A program made the translations under genes and the position numbers. Positions 51,151 through 59,388 of a stretch of 64,000 nucleotides of DNA are shown one piece after another (the stretch's first letter is position 1; every line of letters begins with the position of its first letter). The notes beneath the pieces were generated by a model. That model saw only the letters and a list, made by a program, of their open reading frames with translations, was not told the DNA's origin and did not search any database. This DNA is from Gammaproteobacteria bacterium (GTDB lineage: Bacteria; Pseudomonadota; Gammaproteobacteria; Burkholderiales; Burkholderiaceae_B), in contig JAURJT010000013.1 of assembly GCA_030832095.1 (NCBI GenBank), positions 35,146 to 99,145 of the forward strand, given 5' to 3'.

Positions 51151-52122
51151 ATGACAGCTCGCCGCGATTTTCTACTTTCAACGACTGCGCTAGCCGCCAG
51201 CGCTCTGGTGCCAGGCTTGGCCCACTCAGCGACGTTTCCGACCCGAACCATTAAATACATCTGTCCGTGGCCGGCTGGCGGAGCGACAGACGTTGTGATG
51301 CGAGTGCTCGCCGAAAGCGCAGGCAAAATACTGAACACCAGTGTCATTATTGAAAACAAGCCCGGAGCCGCAGGGGTGTTGGGTGGCGCAGAGCTTGTAA
51401 ACGCCAAACCAGATGGCTATACGCTTGCTCAGTTACCAATTTCGGTTTTTCGTGTTCCACACATGCAAAAAACCACGTTCGACACACTAAATGACTTTAC
51501 GTGGATTATCTGTCTGACGGGCTACACCTTTGGTCTGGTCGTGCCAATTGATTCGCCGATCAAATCAATTAAAGACTTGGTGGCCTGGGCGAAGGAGAAT
51601 CCGAACAAGTTTACGTACGGTACGCCCGGGACCGGTTCAAGCCCGCACTTGGCGATTGAAGAGTTTGCGCAAAAAGCAGGCATTCAGCTTTCGCATATTC
51701 CGTTCAAGGGTGGTGCGCAAAATCTTCAGGCAGTGCTTGGCGGGCACACCATGGCGATGAGTGACTCGACAAGTTGGGGGCAACTCGTCGACGCCGGCAA
51801 ACTGCGCTTGTTGGCCACCTATGGAAGTAAGCGTACCACGCGGTGGTCAAGCGTTGCGACCTTGACTGAGTTGGGTTACGACACCGTCTCTGACTCTCCT
51901 TTTGGCGTGTGCGGCCCAAAAAATATGGATCCGGCCGTTGTCAAAATTTTGCATGACGCTTTTCAAAAGACGCTAAAAGACCCAGCGGTCATTGCGGTTT
52001 TTGCTCAGTTTGATCAGCCGATCATTGAAATGAATACTGAGCAGTACACCAAGTACGCGAAAGAAACCTTTGTGGCTGAGCGCAAAACGATTGAGCGCTT
52101 AGGGATGTTAAACAAAGACTAA
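51151..52122 (+). CDS. Bug/TctC-family receptor with twin-arginine signal
   Basis: The ATG at 51151 gives MTARRDFLLSTTALAASALVPGLAHSA, a Tat signal with an RR-x-F-L core; the protein has 323 residues. Mature blocks: FPTRTIKYICPWPAGGATD, VIIENKPGAAGVLGG and IPFKGGAQNLQAVLGGH. It is divergent from the Bug-SDR-ligase run and converges with the second ligase gene, the stop codons overlapping by 3 bp. Confidence 0.92.
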   Translation: MTARRDFLLSTTALAASALVPGLAHSATFPTRTIKYICPWPAGGATDVVMRVLAESAGKILNTSVIIENKPGAAGVLGGAELVNAKPDGYTLAQLPISVFRVPHMQKTTFDTLNDFTWIICLTGYTFGLVVPIDSPIKSIKDLVAWAKENPNKFTYGTPGTGSSPHLAIEEFAQKAGIQLSHIPFKGGAQNLQAVLGGHTMAMSDSTSWGQLVDAGKLRLLATYGSKRTTRWSSVATLTELGYDTVSDSPFGVCGPKNMDPAVVKILHDAFQKTLKDPAVIAVFAQFDQPIIEMNTEQYTKYAKETFVAERKTIERLGMLNKD

Positions 52123-53732
52123 ACGCTAAGCGGTTCAAGCTGTGGGTGTGACCCATCGAGTAGTCGATGGGTGGCAAGCACAGTCCTGCTGACCGCTTTG
52201 CGGCTGATTTTGCCTTGCGGATTGCGTGGCAACGCCTGAACCGAAACATATAACCTTGGACGTTTGTGGCGCGACATACCTTGAAGCAAGGCTTCGCATT
52301 GCTGCTGCCAGTCTGGCTGAGTGCCTTCAGCGACGGCAATAATAATCTCACCCCAGTAGTCTGAGACGAGCGATGTCACGCAGATCTGAGCGCATAAGGT
52401 GTTGGCCGCTAACTGAACCTCAATTTCGTCGGGATTGACTCGATAGCCGCCTGTTTTGATGACGTCAGCGATACGGCCCGTTAGCACCACGCGACCGGCC
52501 CGATCGATATAACCTAGATCGCCAGTGTGATGCCAACCCTCAGGTTCGTGGGGTCTAAAGCCATTGCTATCGATCAAGCCCGATGACATGTGTGGTGAAC
52601 GCAATAAAACCTCTCCGTCGCTGCGCTCTTCATTTTGCGCGGTCAGCGCATCGGGTGCCTCGATTTTGATTTCGACACCCGGCGCAGGCCAACCTACGCA
52701 GGCACCAGCTGGTACCTCAGTTTGTGAAAAATAGTGATGCGTGTCTTGTGGTCCTAAAACCGTGATTGGGTTAACACATTCAGATTTTCCAAACGTGATG
52801 CGAACTTTAGGGCCAAACATGGCATGTGCTCGGTGGTACAGGGCTGGGGTCAGTGGTTGGGTGCCGGTAAAGATGCACCGCACATGATCGTAGCGTTTGC
52901 CTACCAGCGCAGAAGTGATTTTGGCGAGCACCGTGGGAGGAGCAAATATTGCATCGAGCGAGTCACTGTCGAGCAAGGGGGCGATTTTCTCAATATTGAC
53001 GCCGTCGTGCAGGATGACCGTTGCACCGTGGTCTAACCACGCATAGGTCAGCAGCGAGGCACCGTGCACAAAGGGCGTCATGAGTAAGATGGTGACGCCA
53101 GGCTCTGGAACGAAGGGGAGAGTAGCTTTGAGTAATTGCTCGCCCAGCCAACGAGCGCCGTTGGTATACAAAACCCCCTTGGGTTTGCCGGTCGTCCCTG
53201 AAGTAAACAGAATGCGCGCCGACTGATGAAAGGCGATGGGGCCAAGAGGTTGTATTGATGCGTTTGGCAAGACAGGTTCAGCGACGATGCTTTCGGCCAA
53301 CAAGGTTTTAAAACCCGAGCTTGAAAGCTCGGAAGTTCGCTTGTCAAGAGTCAGAATCGTTTTGAACTCTGCGAGTTGGGCACACCATTGAATTTCATCT
53401 AGGGTATACCCCCAACTCAGTGGAATTTCTGTAGCGCCGGCGAGCCGAATGCCATACGATGCCCAAACTGCATCAATGGAGTTGGGTAACAAAGAGGCAA
53501 TTGCTTCTCCGGGCTTTAAGCCATCTTGAAGCAGGCGCTGTGCCAGAGTATGCGCACGTTGGTTGAGTTCTGAGTAGGTTAGGCGGTTTTGTTGGCCGTC
53601 AATCGCCGCCACTTGGGTGTCAAAACGCTTGGCGAGATTGTTTAGGGCGTCTGACCAAGCAATTGGTAAACTGAGGTTGTGATTGGTCGTGCAAGGCGTG
53701 GCGTTTGTCATGCGAGTGATATGGTGTTTCAT
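52119..53732 (-). CDS. Acyl-CoA synthetase / AMP-dependent ligase (second)
   Basis: About 537 residues from the ATG at 53732; ATG at 53711 is an alternative and no ribosome site decides. Motifs: A3 ILFTSGTTGKPKGVLYT, A7 WHHTGDLGYID, A8 GRIADVIKTGGYRVNPDEIE and lysine in NPQGKISRKAV. Where the other ligase has the YGMTE motif, this one has TFGKSEC, an unusual A5. It is somewhat shorter than the ligase at 47373 and shares little outside the motifs. It is a single-gene unit opposite the neighbouring Bug genes. Confidence 0.9.
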   Translation of the reverse strand: MKHHITRMTNATPCTTNHNLSLPIAWSDALNNLAKRFDTQVAAIDGQQNRLTYSELNQRAHTLAQRLLQDGLKPGEAIASLLPNSIDAVWASYGIRLAGATEIPLSWGYTLDEIQWCAQLAEFKTILTLDKRTSELSSSGFKTLLAESIVAEPVLPNASIQPLGPIAFHQSARILFTSGTTGKPKGVLYTNGARWLGEQLLKATLPFVPEPGVTILLMTPFVHGASLLTYAWLDHGATVILHDGVNIEKIAPLLDSDSLDAIFAPPTVLAKITSALVGKRYDHVRCIFTGTQPLTPALYHRAHAMFGPKVRITFGKSECVNPITVLGPQDTHHYFSQTEVPAGACVGWPAPGVEIKIEAPDALTAQNEERSDGEVLLRSPHMSSGLIDSNGFRPHEPEGWHHTGDLGYIDRAGRVVLTGRIADVIKTGGYRVNPDEIEVQLAANTLCAQICVTSLVSDYWGEIIIAVAEGTQPDWQQQCEALLQGMSRHKRPRLYVSVQALPRNPQGKISRKAVSRTVLATHRLLDGSHPQLEPLSV

Positions 53733-53835
53733 CCAGAGCGCAGTGTAATGCAACGCTCATGCAGTCATGGGTTGTTTTAAAAATCAATGATGTGATGATT
53801 AAAAAATACAGTCTCGAAATATGTTTTTAAAGTGA

Positions 53836-53851
53836 CATTTCAATAGAAATG
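53836..53851. promoter_or_regulatory. Inverted repeat CATTTC-N4-GAAATG upstream of a Bug gene
   Basis: Perfect 6-bp arms with a 4-base centre (AATA) lie 33-48 bp before the ATG at 53884, in an A/T-rich leader. It is a candidate operator or leader stem for the downstream Bug gene. Confidence 0.35.
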
Positions 53852-53883
53852 AAATTATTCAGTGAATCATAAGGTGCTTAACG

Positions 53884-54933
53884 ATGAAGAAAATTACACA
53901 GTCTGCTCTTAATCAACCCCTCGCGACTGCCAGGGTAACGAGCCCTAACAGACGCACACTCTTGGGTGCGTTTGGGGCTTCGCTTGCCGCCGCTGGTGTG
54001 GGCATGCCTCTAGCGGCGTTTGCGCAGGGTGGGTATCCGAATCGGTCGATCAAAATGATGATTCCCTGGCCTCCGGGTCAGGCCACTGACCTGGTCGGTC
54101 GCTCGCTTGCAATGGGCTTGACGCAAATTCTGGGTCAAAGCGTGGTTGCCGAAAACAAGGCCGGTGCTGGCGGCATGATTGGCACCGACGTTGTCGCCAA
54201 GGCCGCACCTGATGGCTACACGCTGTTAGCAGCCTCCAGTGGCCCAATCACAGTGAGCCCCTTGTTGCAGCCCACCCCTTACAACGTTGATAAAGACTTG
54301 ACCTTTATCGCAATGGCGGGCTTGTCCCCCTATCTTTTGGTGACAGCACCTGATTTTCCTGTCAAAAATGCCGCCGAGTTCGTGGCTTTGGTGAAGGCCA
54401 ACCCAGGGAAGTACACCTTTGCCTCGTCTGGTACGGGCGCGACTGCGCATCTGATTTGTGAGGCCTTTAATGCGCGCGCTGGTTTGAAAGCCGTCCATGT
54501 TCCGTATAAAGGATCGTCGCCCGCTTTAACCGATGTCATGGCTGGGCGCGTAAGTTATTGTATTGAGACGGCTGCCGGAACCATGCCTTTCGTACGCGAT
54601 GGGCGCCTGAAAGCTTTGGGTGTTTCATTGATGAATGGCAGCGCCGTCACACCAGGAATTCCGCCGCTGGCGACGGCTGCCAATGTGCCCGGCTTCAATT
54701 TGGGTGCTTGGGTGGGGCTCGTTGCACCAGGTGGTTTACCTCAAGACTTGCGTGAGCGCCTTGCTAAGGCCGTTCAAGAGATCATGCAGGCACCTGAGAC
54801 AAAAGAACTTTATCAACGCATCGCCGTTGAAATTGATTTCAAAACTGGTGCTGAATTTGCCAAGTATTTAAGCGATACCAAGGCGCAGTTCATGGAAGTG
54901 ATTAAGACCAACAACATTAAGATCGAAGGTTAA
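53884..54933 (+). CDS. Bug/TctC-family receptor with twin-arginine signal
   Basis: The 349-residue protein has a long pre-segment (MKKITQSALNQPLATARV) before the Tat core NRRTLLGAFGASLAAAG, the signal ending AAFAQGG. Mature blocks: YPNRSIKMMIPWPPGQATD, VVAENKAGAGGMIGT and VPYKGSSPALTDVMAGR. Together with 41670 and 51151 it makes three Bug receptors in the window with Tat or Tat-like signals, so they may fold or bind a cofactor before export. It is a single-gene unit, ended by a strong hairpin. Confidence 0.92.
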   Translation: MKKITQSALNQPLATARVTSPNRRTLLGAFGASLAAAGVGMPLAAFAQGGYPNRSIKMMIPWPPGQATDLVGRSLAMGLTQILGQSVVAENKAGAGGMIGTDVVAKAAPDGYTLLAASSGPITVSPLLQPTPYNVDKDLTFIAMAGLSPYLLVTAPDFPVKNAAEFVALVKANPGKYTFASSGTGATAHLICEAFNARAGLKAVHVPYKGSSPALTDVMAGRVSYCIETAAGTMPFVRDGRLKALGVSLMNGSAVTPGIPPLATAANVPGFNLGAWVGLVAPGGLPQDLRERLAKAVQEIMQAPETKELYQRIAVEIDFKTGAEFAKYLSDTKAQFMEVIKTNNIKIEG

Positions 54934-54976
54934 TCGCCTGTCTTTTGAGGTGAAGTGCTTTTTTTGAGATCTTAGA

Positions 54977-55004
54977 CAGAGAGCCCGCTTCGTTGGGCTC
55001 TCTG
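54977..55004. terminator. 10-bp perfect hairpin between convergent genes
   Basis: Arms CAGAGAGCCC (54977-54986) and GGGCTCTCTG (54995-55004), loop GCTTCGTT, followed by ACTTTCGGTTTGT. It sits in the 126-bp gap between the converging Bug and deacylase genes and has the best stem-plus-U-rich tail seen in the window. Confidence 0.75.
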
Positions 55005-55059
55005 ACTTTCGGTTTGTCAGTCAGGGCCCAGTCACATAGTCCCGCTATCTTGCCCTGGG

Positions 55060-56775
55060 TCAGTGCGCCAGAGCTTGCGGTCCTCTCAAGGCCTTACCTG
55101 GCAAGTTCCCTGTGGCTTGAGCGTTTTCAAAAATAGGCTGGCCGCGCACGATCGTTGCGAGGTAGCCATCAGCGCGTTGCACTAAGCGCCTGCCGCCAGC
55201 AGGAAGATCGTGCACAAACTCAGGCCGATGCAGCGCGAGTGCGTCAGGATCGATCACATTGATGTCGGCTTTGTAGCCGACTTTTAATAGGCCACGATCG
55301 TGTAGGCCGTATACCTGTGCGGTGTCGTATGTTTGGCGCTTAATAATATGCTCAAGCGGTAACAAGGGGCCGCGCGTTCGGTCTTTGGTCCAGTGCGTGA
55401 GCATGAAGGTCGGTAAGCTCACGTCGCAAATATAGTTGCAGTGCGCACCGCCATCTGACAGGCTGTTGACGGTGTGGCGATGCTGCATCAGTTGATGGAT
55501 GTGGTCAAGATTCTCGTAAGAATAATTAAAACTTGGATAATAAATAATGGCACGACCATCTTGCTCGAGCATCAGGTCGTACACCATTTCGAGGGGGACT
55601 TTATTGCCTTGCTTGGCCAGCGCAGCGACGCTCTGGCTTGGGTCTGGTTCGTAATCTGGCCGTTCAGCCATGCGATACATTTTATGAAAGCTACCAAACA
55701 GTGTCTCAGCACGACGATCGACTAAATCGCGTTGCTCAGTCAAAATACGTTGGCGAATCGCAGGATCTTGTAATTTTTTCACCCGTTGCTCAAACGGTAG
55801 CCCGGCAATACTTTGATAGGTAGGATGCGCAATGAACGGGTGTAATGAGCTTTGAAACGAAAACAGAAGTCCGACAGGTCGACCGCAGATCGCTGCGAAG
55901 AGGGGCACACCTTCGGTTTGAGCGGTGTCTAGCGTTTTGACGATGTCTTTCCAAAGATCGGGTGCTGGGTCGGTCTGCTGCAAATTAAACATGACCGGCA
56001 GTTTATTTAAGCGAGCCAGTTGAAGCAACCATGGGATCTCGCCTTGCAAGCCGACATGGTTGGTTGTCATTTGAAAGACGCCGTGTCCGACCTCACCCAA
56101 GACGCTTCCGAGCCCTGTGATCTCATCGGCGGTCGCAAAGGTGCCTGGCGGATACTTGCGCTCGTCATACTTATGAATAAAGGTCCGACTGGTTGAAAAT
56201 CCCATGGCACCTGCTTGCATGCCTTCACGCACTAAGTTGCGCATCGCAAACAGATCTTTAGGCGTTGCTTCATCGTGATGAATGGCACGGTCACCCATCA
56301 CGTAGGCACGCAACGCGGAATGCGGGATTTGAGCTCCGATGTCAAGCGCGAAGCTGCGTCGCTCGAGGGCATCAAGGTACTCAGGAAACGTTTCCCAATC
56401 CCATTGCAAGCCCTCGTGCAAAACACTGCCAGGAATGTCTTCAACGCCCTCCATGACTTTGATTAACCAATCGCGACGTTCGGCATGAACAGGAGCAAAA
56501 CCCATCCCACAGTTACCCATGATGGCAGTAGTGACACCGTGCCAAGTTGAGGGGCTTAAGTAGGGGTCCCAAGTCGCTTGGCCATCGTAATGGGTATGGA
56601 TGTCGATCCAGCCTGGAGTGACCAGAGCGCCTTGAGCCTGAATCTCGCGTTGGGCGACGCCTGCTTTGCCACCCACTTGAGAGATGAGTCCGTCTTTTAC
56701 CGCGATGTCGCCGATTTGAGCTGCCGCGCCCGAGCCATCCACAATTGTCGCGCCACGAATAATGAGGTCTTCCAT
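55060..56775 (-). CDS. N-acyl-D-amino-acid deacylase-like amidohydrolase
   Basis: The 571-residue protein starts LIIRGATIVDGSG and has the metal-binding VTPGWIDIHTHYDGQATWDP (HxH) and the cysteine motif IMGNCGMGFAP of D-aminoacylases. Later conserved parts are MTTNHVG (His), the SDGGAHCNYI block and GYKADINVIDPD. Such enzymes remove the acyl group from N-acyl-D-amino acids, or cleave related amides. It follows a Bug receptor by 63 bp on the same strand, so its substrate may be that receptor's ligand. Confidence 0.9.
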   Translation of the reverse strand: MEDLIIRGATIVDGSGAAAQIGDIAVKDGLISQVGGKAGVAQREIQAQGALVTPGWIDIHTHYDGQATWDPYLSPSTWHGVTTAIMGNCGMGFAPVHAERRDWLIKVMEGVEDIPGSVLHEGLQWDWETFPEYLDALERRSFALDIGAQIPHSALRAYVMGDRAIHHDEATPKDLFAMRNLVREGMQAGAMGFSTSRTFIHKYDERKYPPGTFATADEITGLGSVLGEVGHGVFQMTTNHVGLQGEIPWLLQLARLNKLPVMFNLQQTDPAPDLWKDIVKTLDTAQTEGVPLFAAICGRPVGLLFSFQSSLHPFIAHPTYQSIAGLPFEQRVKKLQDPAIRQRILTEQRDLVDRRAETLFGSFHKMYRMAERPDYEPDPSQSVAALAKQGNKVPLEMVYDLMLEQDGRAIIYYPSFNYSYENLDHIHQLMQHRHTVNSLSDGGAHCNYICDVSLPTFMLTHWTKDRTRGPLLPLEHIIKRQTYDTAQVYGLHDRGLLKVGYKADINVIDPDALALHRPEFVHDLPAGGRRLVQRADGYLATIVRGQPIFENAQATGNLPGKALRGPQALAH

Positions 56776-56838
56776 CGTTCTCTTCTTTTTAATAATTTCA
56801 AAGATCGTCCAGCTCGGGCATGTTCCGGCTAACGTCGT

Positions 56839-57849
56839 TCAATCTAGCGATAAACCGATGTGTTTGATGACGTCGCCCCAACGCTTGTAGTCGCTTGCCA
56901 CAATTTCCGCATACTCTTTTGGTCCGGCGCCACTCACTTCGTTGCCTTGAGAGGCAACGGCATCCTGTACTGTTTTTGACATGAGCGCCGCTCTAAAGAC
57001 TTGCGCCACTTGCTCGGCAAGCTCGGGCTTTAAGCCGCCCGGCGCAAAAAGCCCTTGCCAGCCCATAATATTGAGTCCCTTAATGCCTTGCTCAGCCAGT
57101 GTCGGTAAATCAGGCAACACGCTGAGGCGACGCTCAGTAGCGGGCCCGAGTAACTTCACCTGCCCCGAGCGGCCACTTTCAACCGCAGTGGCTGTGCCGT
57201 CAAAGTACAGCTGTACGTCGCCAGCCAGTACCGCGCGGGTCGCGTCAGATGTTCCTTTGTAAGGCACGTGAACAATATCGATATTGGCCTGCATTTTCAG
57301 GATCTCGCCATTTAAATGCGAAGTCGAACCGGGGCTGAAGGACGCGAAGTTCAGTTTTCCGGGGTTGGCCTTGGCATAGGCGATGAGTTCAGCGGTAGTG
57401 TTGAAGGGCGCGTTCTTGTTGGCCACCAGCACAGTTGCCGAGCGTACAAACTGCAGGATCGGGGTGAAGTCCTTGAACGGATCGTAGGGCAGAGTTTTAT
57501 AGAGATGTGGGTTTTGTGTATGTGTCACAACGATGGTGTATAGCAGGGTGTAACCATCGGCTTGCGCTCTGGCAACAGTTTGGGCGCCGAGCATCGTGCC
57601 AGCACCGGGTTTGTTTTCGATCACAACCGGTGCACCGGTTTGCTCGGTGACCTTTTGTCCAATCATGCGGGCCAGCGCGTCACTACCTGAGCCTGCCGGA
57701 AAAGGTACGACCACTTTGATTGACTTTCCGGGGGCAGGCCACGGTTGCGCCGAGGGTTGTGCCAACGCTGGCGTCACCGCAATGACGGCAAGTAGACAGG
57801 CACTCTTTATTGCATATTGCATCGCAACATAAATATCTTTCAGGCGCAT
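56839..57849 (-). CDS. Bug/TctC-family periplasmic solute receptor
   Basis: The 336-residue protein starts at the ATG at 57849 with AAGGAC upstream; the signal peptide is MRLKDIYVAMQYAIKSACLLAVIAVTPALAQ. Mature blocks: KSIKVVVPFPAGSGSD, VVIENKPGAGTMLGA and VPYKGTSDATRAVLAGD. It forms a two-gene unit with the deacylase and is divergent from the molybdenum hydroxylase operon, sharing a regulatory region of 187 bp with it. Confidence 0.92.
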   Translation of the reverse strand: MRLKDIYVAMQYAIKSACLLAVIAVTPALAQPSAQPWPAPGKSIKVVVPFPAGSGSDALARMIGQKVTEQTGAPVVIENKPGAGTMLGAQTVARAQADGYTLLYTIVVTHTQNPHLYKTLPYDPFKDFTPILQFVRSATVLVANKNAPFNTTAELIAYAKANPGKLNFASFSPGSTSHLNGEILKMQANIDIVHVPYKGTSDATRAVLAGDVQLYFDGTATAVESGRSGQVKLLGPATERRLSVLPDLPTLAEQGIKGLNIMGWQGLFAPGGLKPELAEQVAQVFRAALMSKTVQDAVASQGNEVSGAGPKEYAEIVASDYKRWGDVIKHIGLSLD

Positions 57850-57907
57850 CGTCTTGTCCTTTTGGGCTTTTTAAGCAGATTTATACGATTAAAGTTTCTT
57901 GAGCATA

Positions 57908-57942
57908 CTTCAGCCAAAGAATTTTCTCATCAGCCAAAGGAT
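57908..57942 (+). promoter_or_regulatory. Direct repeat CxTCAGCCAAAGxAT at 20-bp spacing
   Basis: CTTCAGCCAAAGAAT (57908-57922) and CATCAGCCAAAGGAT (57928-57942) match at 13 of 15 positions, with starts exactly 20 bp apart, two helical turns. The pair lies immediately upstream of a good promoter (57952-57980), the usual place for an activator. The binding protein is unknown. Confidence 0.55.
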
Positions 57943-57951
57943 ATTGGCGTT

Positions 57952-57980
57952 TTCACAGGACGCCGTAATACAGATAGAAT
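57952..57980 (+). promoter_or_regulatory. Sigma-70-type promoter of the molybdenum hydroxylase operon
   Basis: TTCACA (57952-57957) and TAGAAT (57975-57980) are separated by exactly 17 bp; each box matches 5 of 6 consensus bases. The start codon at 58037 is 57 bp downstream. This is the best promoter match in the window. Confidence 0.6.
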
Positions 57981-58036
57981 AGAATCACTTACCTAATGTA
58001 CGAACAAGGTTCAGAAAAAATGAACGGGGATGCGAG

Positions 58037-58909
58037 ATGATGGAAATGCGTTTTGAAACACCCAAAACAGCTGAGGCCGCTTCGGCGCTGATTGCTGCGA
58101 CACCTGGCTTGTCAAAAATTTTCTCAGGCGGTACCGACCTGATGGTTCATATGCGGTCGGGCAATATCAAGCCTGAGCTGGTGCTTGATATAAAAAGCAT
58201 CGCCGAAATGAATGTGATCGCCGTTGAAAACGGTGGCTATCGTGTTGGTGCTGCGGTGTCTTGTATGCAACTGCTCGAGAATACCGCCTTCGCTACCACG
58301 TGGCCTGGCGTAATCGATGGCGCGAACCTTGTCGGTTCGATTCAGGTTCGCGGCCGGGCGACCCTGGGTGGCAATCTTTGTAATGCGTCTCCCGGTGCCG
58401 ATACGGTACCTGCGATGATTGCAGCAGGCGCAATCGCCAGCATCGTGGGCCCCAATGGTCGTCGTGACGTTCCTGTTGAGCAGATCCCGGCTGGCCCAGG
58501 CAAAACATCGCTTGCTAAGGGCGAGTTGATCGTATCTTTCTTCTTGCCAAAGCGCGCGCCACATTCGGGCGATGCGTATTTGCGCTTCACACCACGCACA
58601 GAGATGGATATCGCGGTGGTGGGTGTTGGCTTGAGCCTGACTCTCGACGACAAAGGTGTGTGCACGCACGCGCGCGTTAGCCTGGGTGCTGTGGCTGATC
58701 GTGCTTTGCTGGTACCAGAGGCCGCTGCTGCATTGATCGGCACTACGGTCGATGCCGCAGCCTTAGCCAAGCTGGCTGCTGCTGCAAGTGCTGCAGCACG
58801 CCCGATTGACGACAAGCGCGGAACGAAAGAATTTCGAATCAAAGTAGCAGGTGTGCTCGCCAGGCGCGCAGCAGAAAAAGCGCTCAGCAGAGCGAAGGGG
58901 AAAAACTAA
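58037..58909 (+). CDS. Molybdenum hydroxylase FAD-binding subunit (CoxM-like)
   Basis: The 290-residue protein has both FAD-binding motifs of the XDH/CODH medium subunit: FSGGTD (29-34) and TLGGNLCNASPGAD (109-122). It transfers electrons from the Fe-S subunit to an external acceptor. Three ATGs lie together at the start; I use the first. It is the first of five coupled genes: the Fe-S gene starts 1 bp after its stop. The operon order M-S-L is that of CO dehydrogenase operons, but the large subunit is not CODH-like. Confidence 0.93.
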   Translation: MMEMRFETPKTAEAASALIAATPGLSKIFSGGTDLMVHMRSGNIKPELVLDIKSIAEMNVIAVENGGYRVGAAVSCMQLLENTAFATTWPGVIDGANLVGSIQVRGRATLGGNLCNASPGADTVPAMIAAGAIASIVGPNGRRDVPVEQIPAGPGKTSLAKGELIVSFFLPKRAPHSGDAYLRFTPRTEMDIAVVGVGLSLTLDDKGVCTHARVSLGAVADRALLVPEAAAALIGTTVDAAALAKLAAAASAAARPIDDKRGTKEFRIKVAGVLARRAAEKALSRAKGKN

Positions 58910-59386
58910 ATGTCAAAGCATCACGTCACAACAGTTATCAATGGTGATCCGGTTGAGTTCTTGTGTCAGCCGAACGTCTCTTTGCTCGATGTCTTGCGCG
59001 ATGAGTTAAACATGACCGGCACGAAAGAAGGTTGCGGTACAGGCGATTGTGGCGCCTGTAGCGTGACTCTTGATGGCCGCTTAGTGTGCTCATGCCTAGT
59101 CTTAGGTGTTGAGGCTCAAGGCAAGTCAATTCAAACCATCGAAGGCATGGCTAATGGCGAAACCTTGCATGTGTTGCAGCGCAAGTTTCTTGAGCACGCA
59201 GCTTTGCAGTGCGGTATTTGCACCCCTGGGTTTTTGATTGCTGCGCGTTCACTGCTTGAGCGTAATAACAATCCAACTGAAGAAGAAGTGCGTTTTTGGT
59301 TGGCAGGTAATCTGTGCCGTTGCACCGGCTACAACAACATCATTACCGCGGTGCTTGAAGCCGCGCGCGAAATGCGAGGAGCCTAA
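58910..59386 (+). CDS. Molybdenum hydroxylase [2Fe-2S] subunit (CoxS-like)
   Basis: The 158-residue protein has an N-terminal plant-type ferredoxin domain (GCGTGDCGAC, Cys42, Cys47, Cys50 and a fourth Cys at about 62) and a C-terminal helical domain with the second cluster (QCGICTPGF Cys101 and Cys104; NLCRCTGY Cys136 and Cys138). It carries electrons from the molybdenum centre to FAD. Its length is normal. The large subunit gene follows after 2 bp. Confidence 0.95.
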   Translation: MSKHHVTTVINGDPVEFLCQPNVSLLDVLRDELNMTGTKEGCGTGDCGACSVTLDGRLVCSCLVLGVEAQGKSIQTIEGMANGETLHVLQRKFLEHAALQCGICTPGFLIAARSLLERNNNPTEEEVRFWLAGNLCRCTGYNNIITAVLEAAREMRGA

Positions 59387-59388
59387 TC

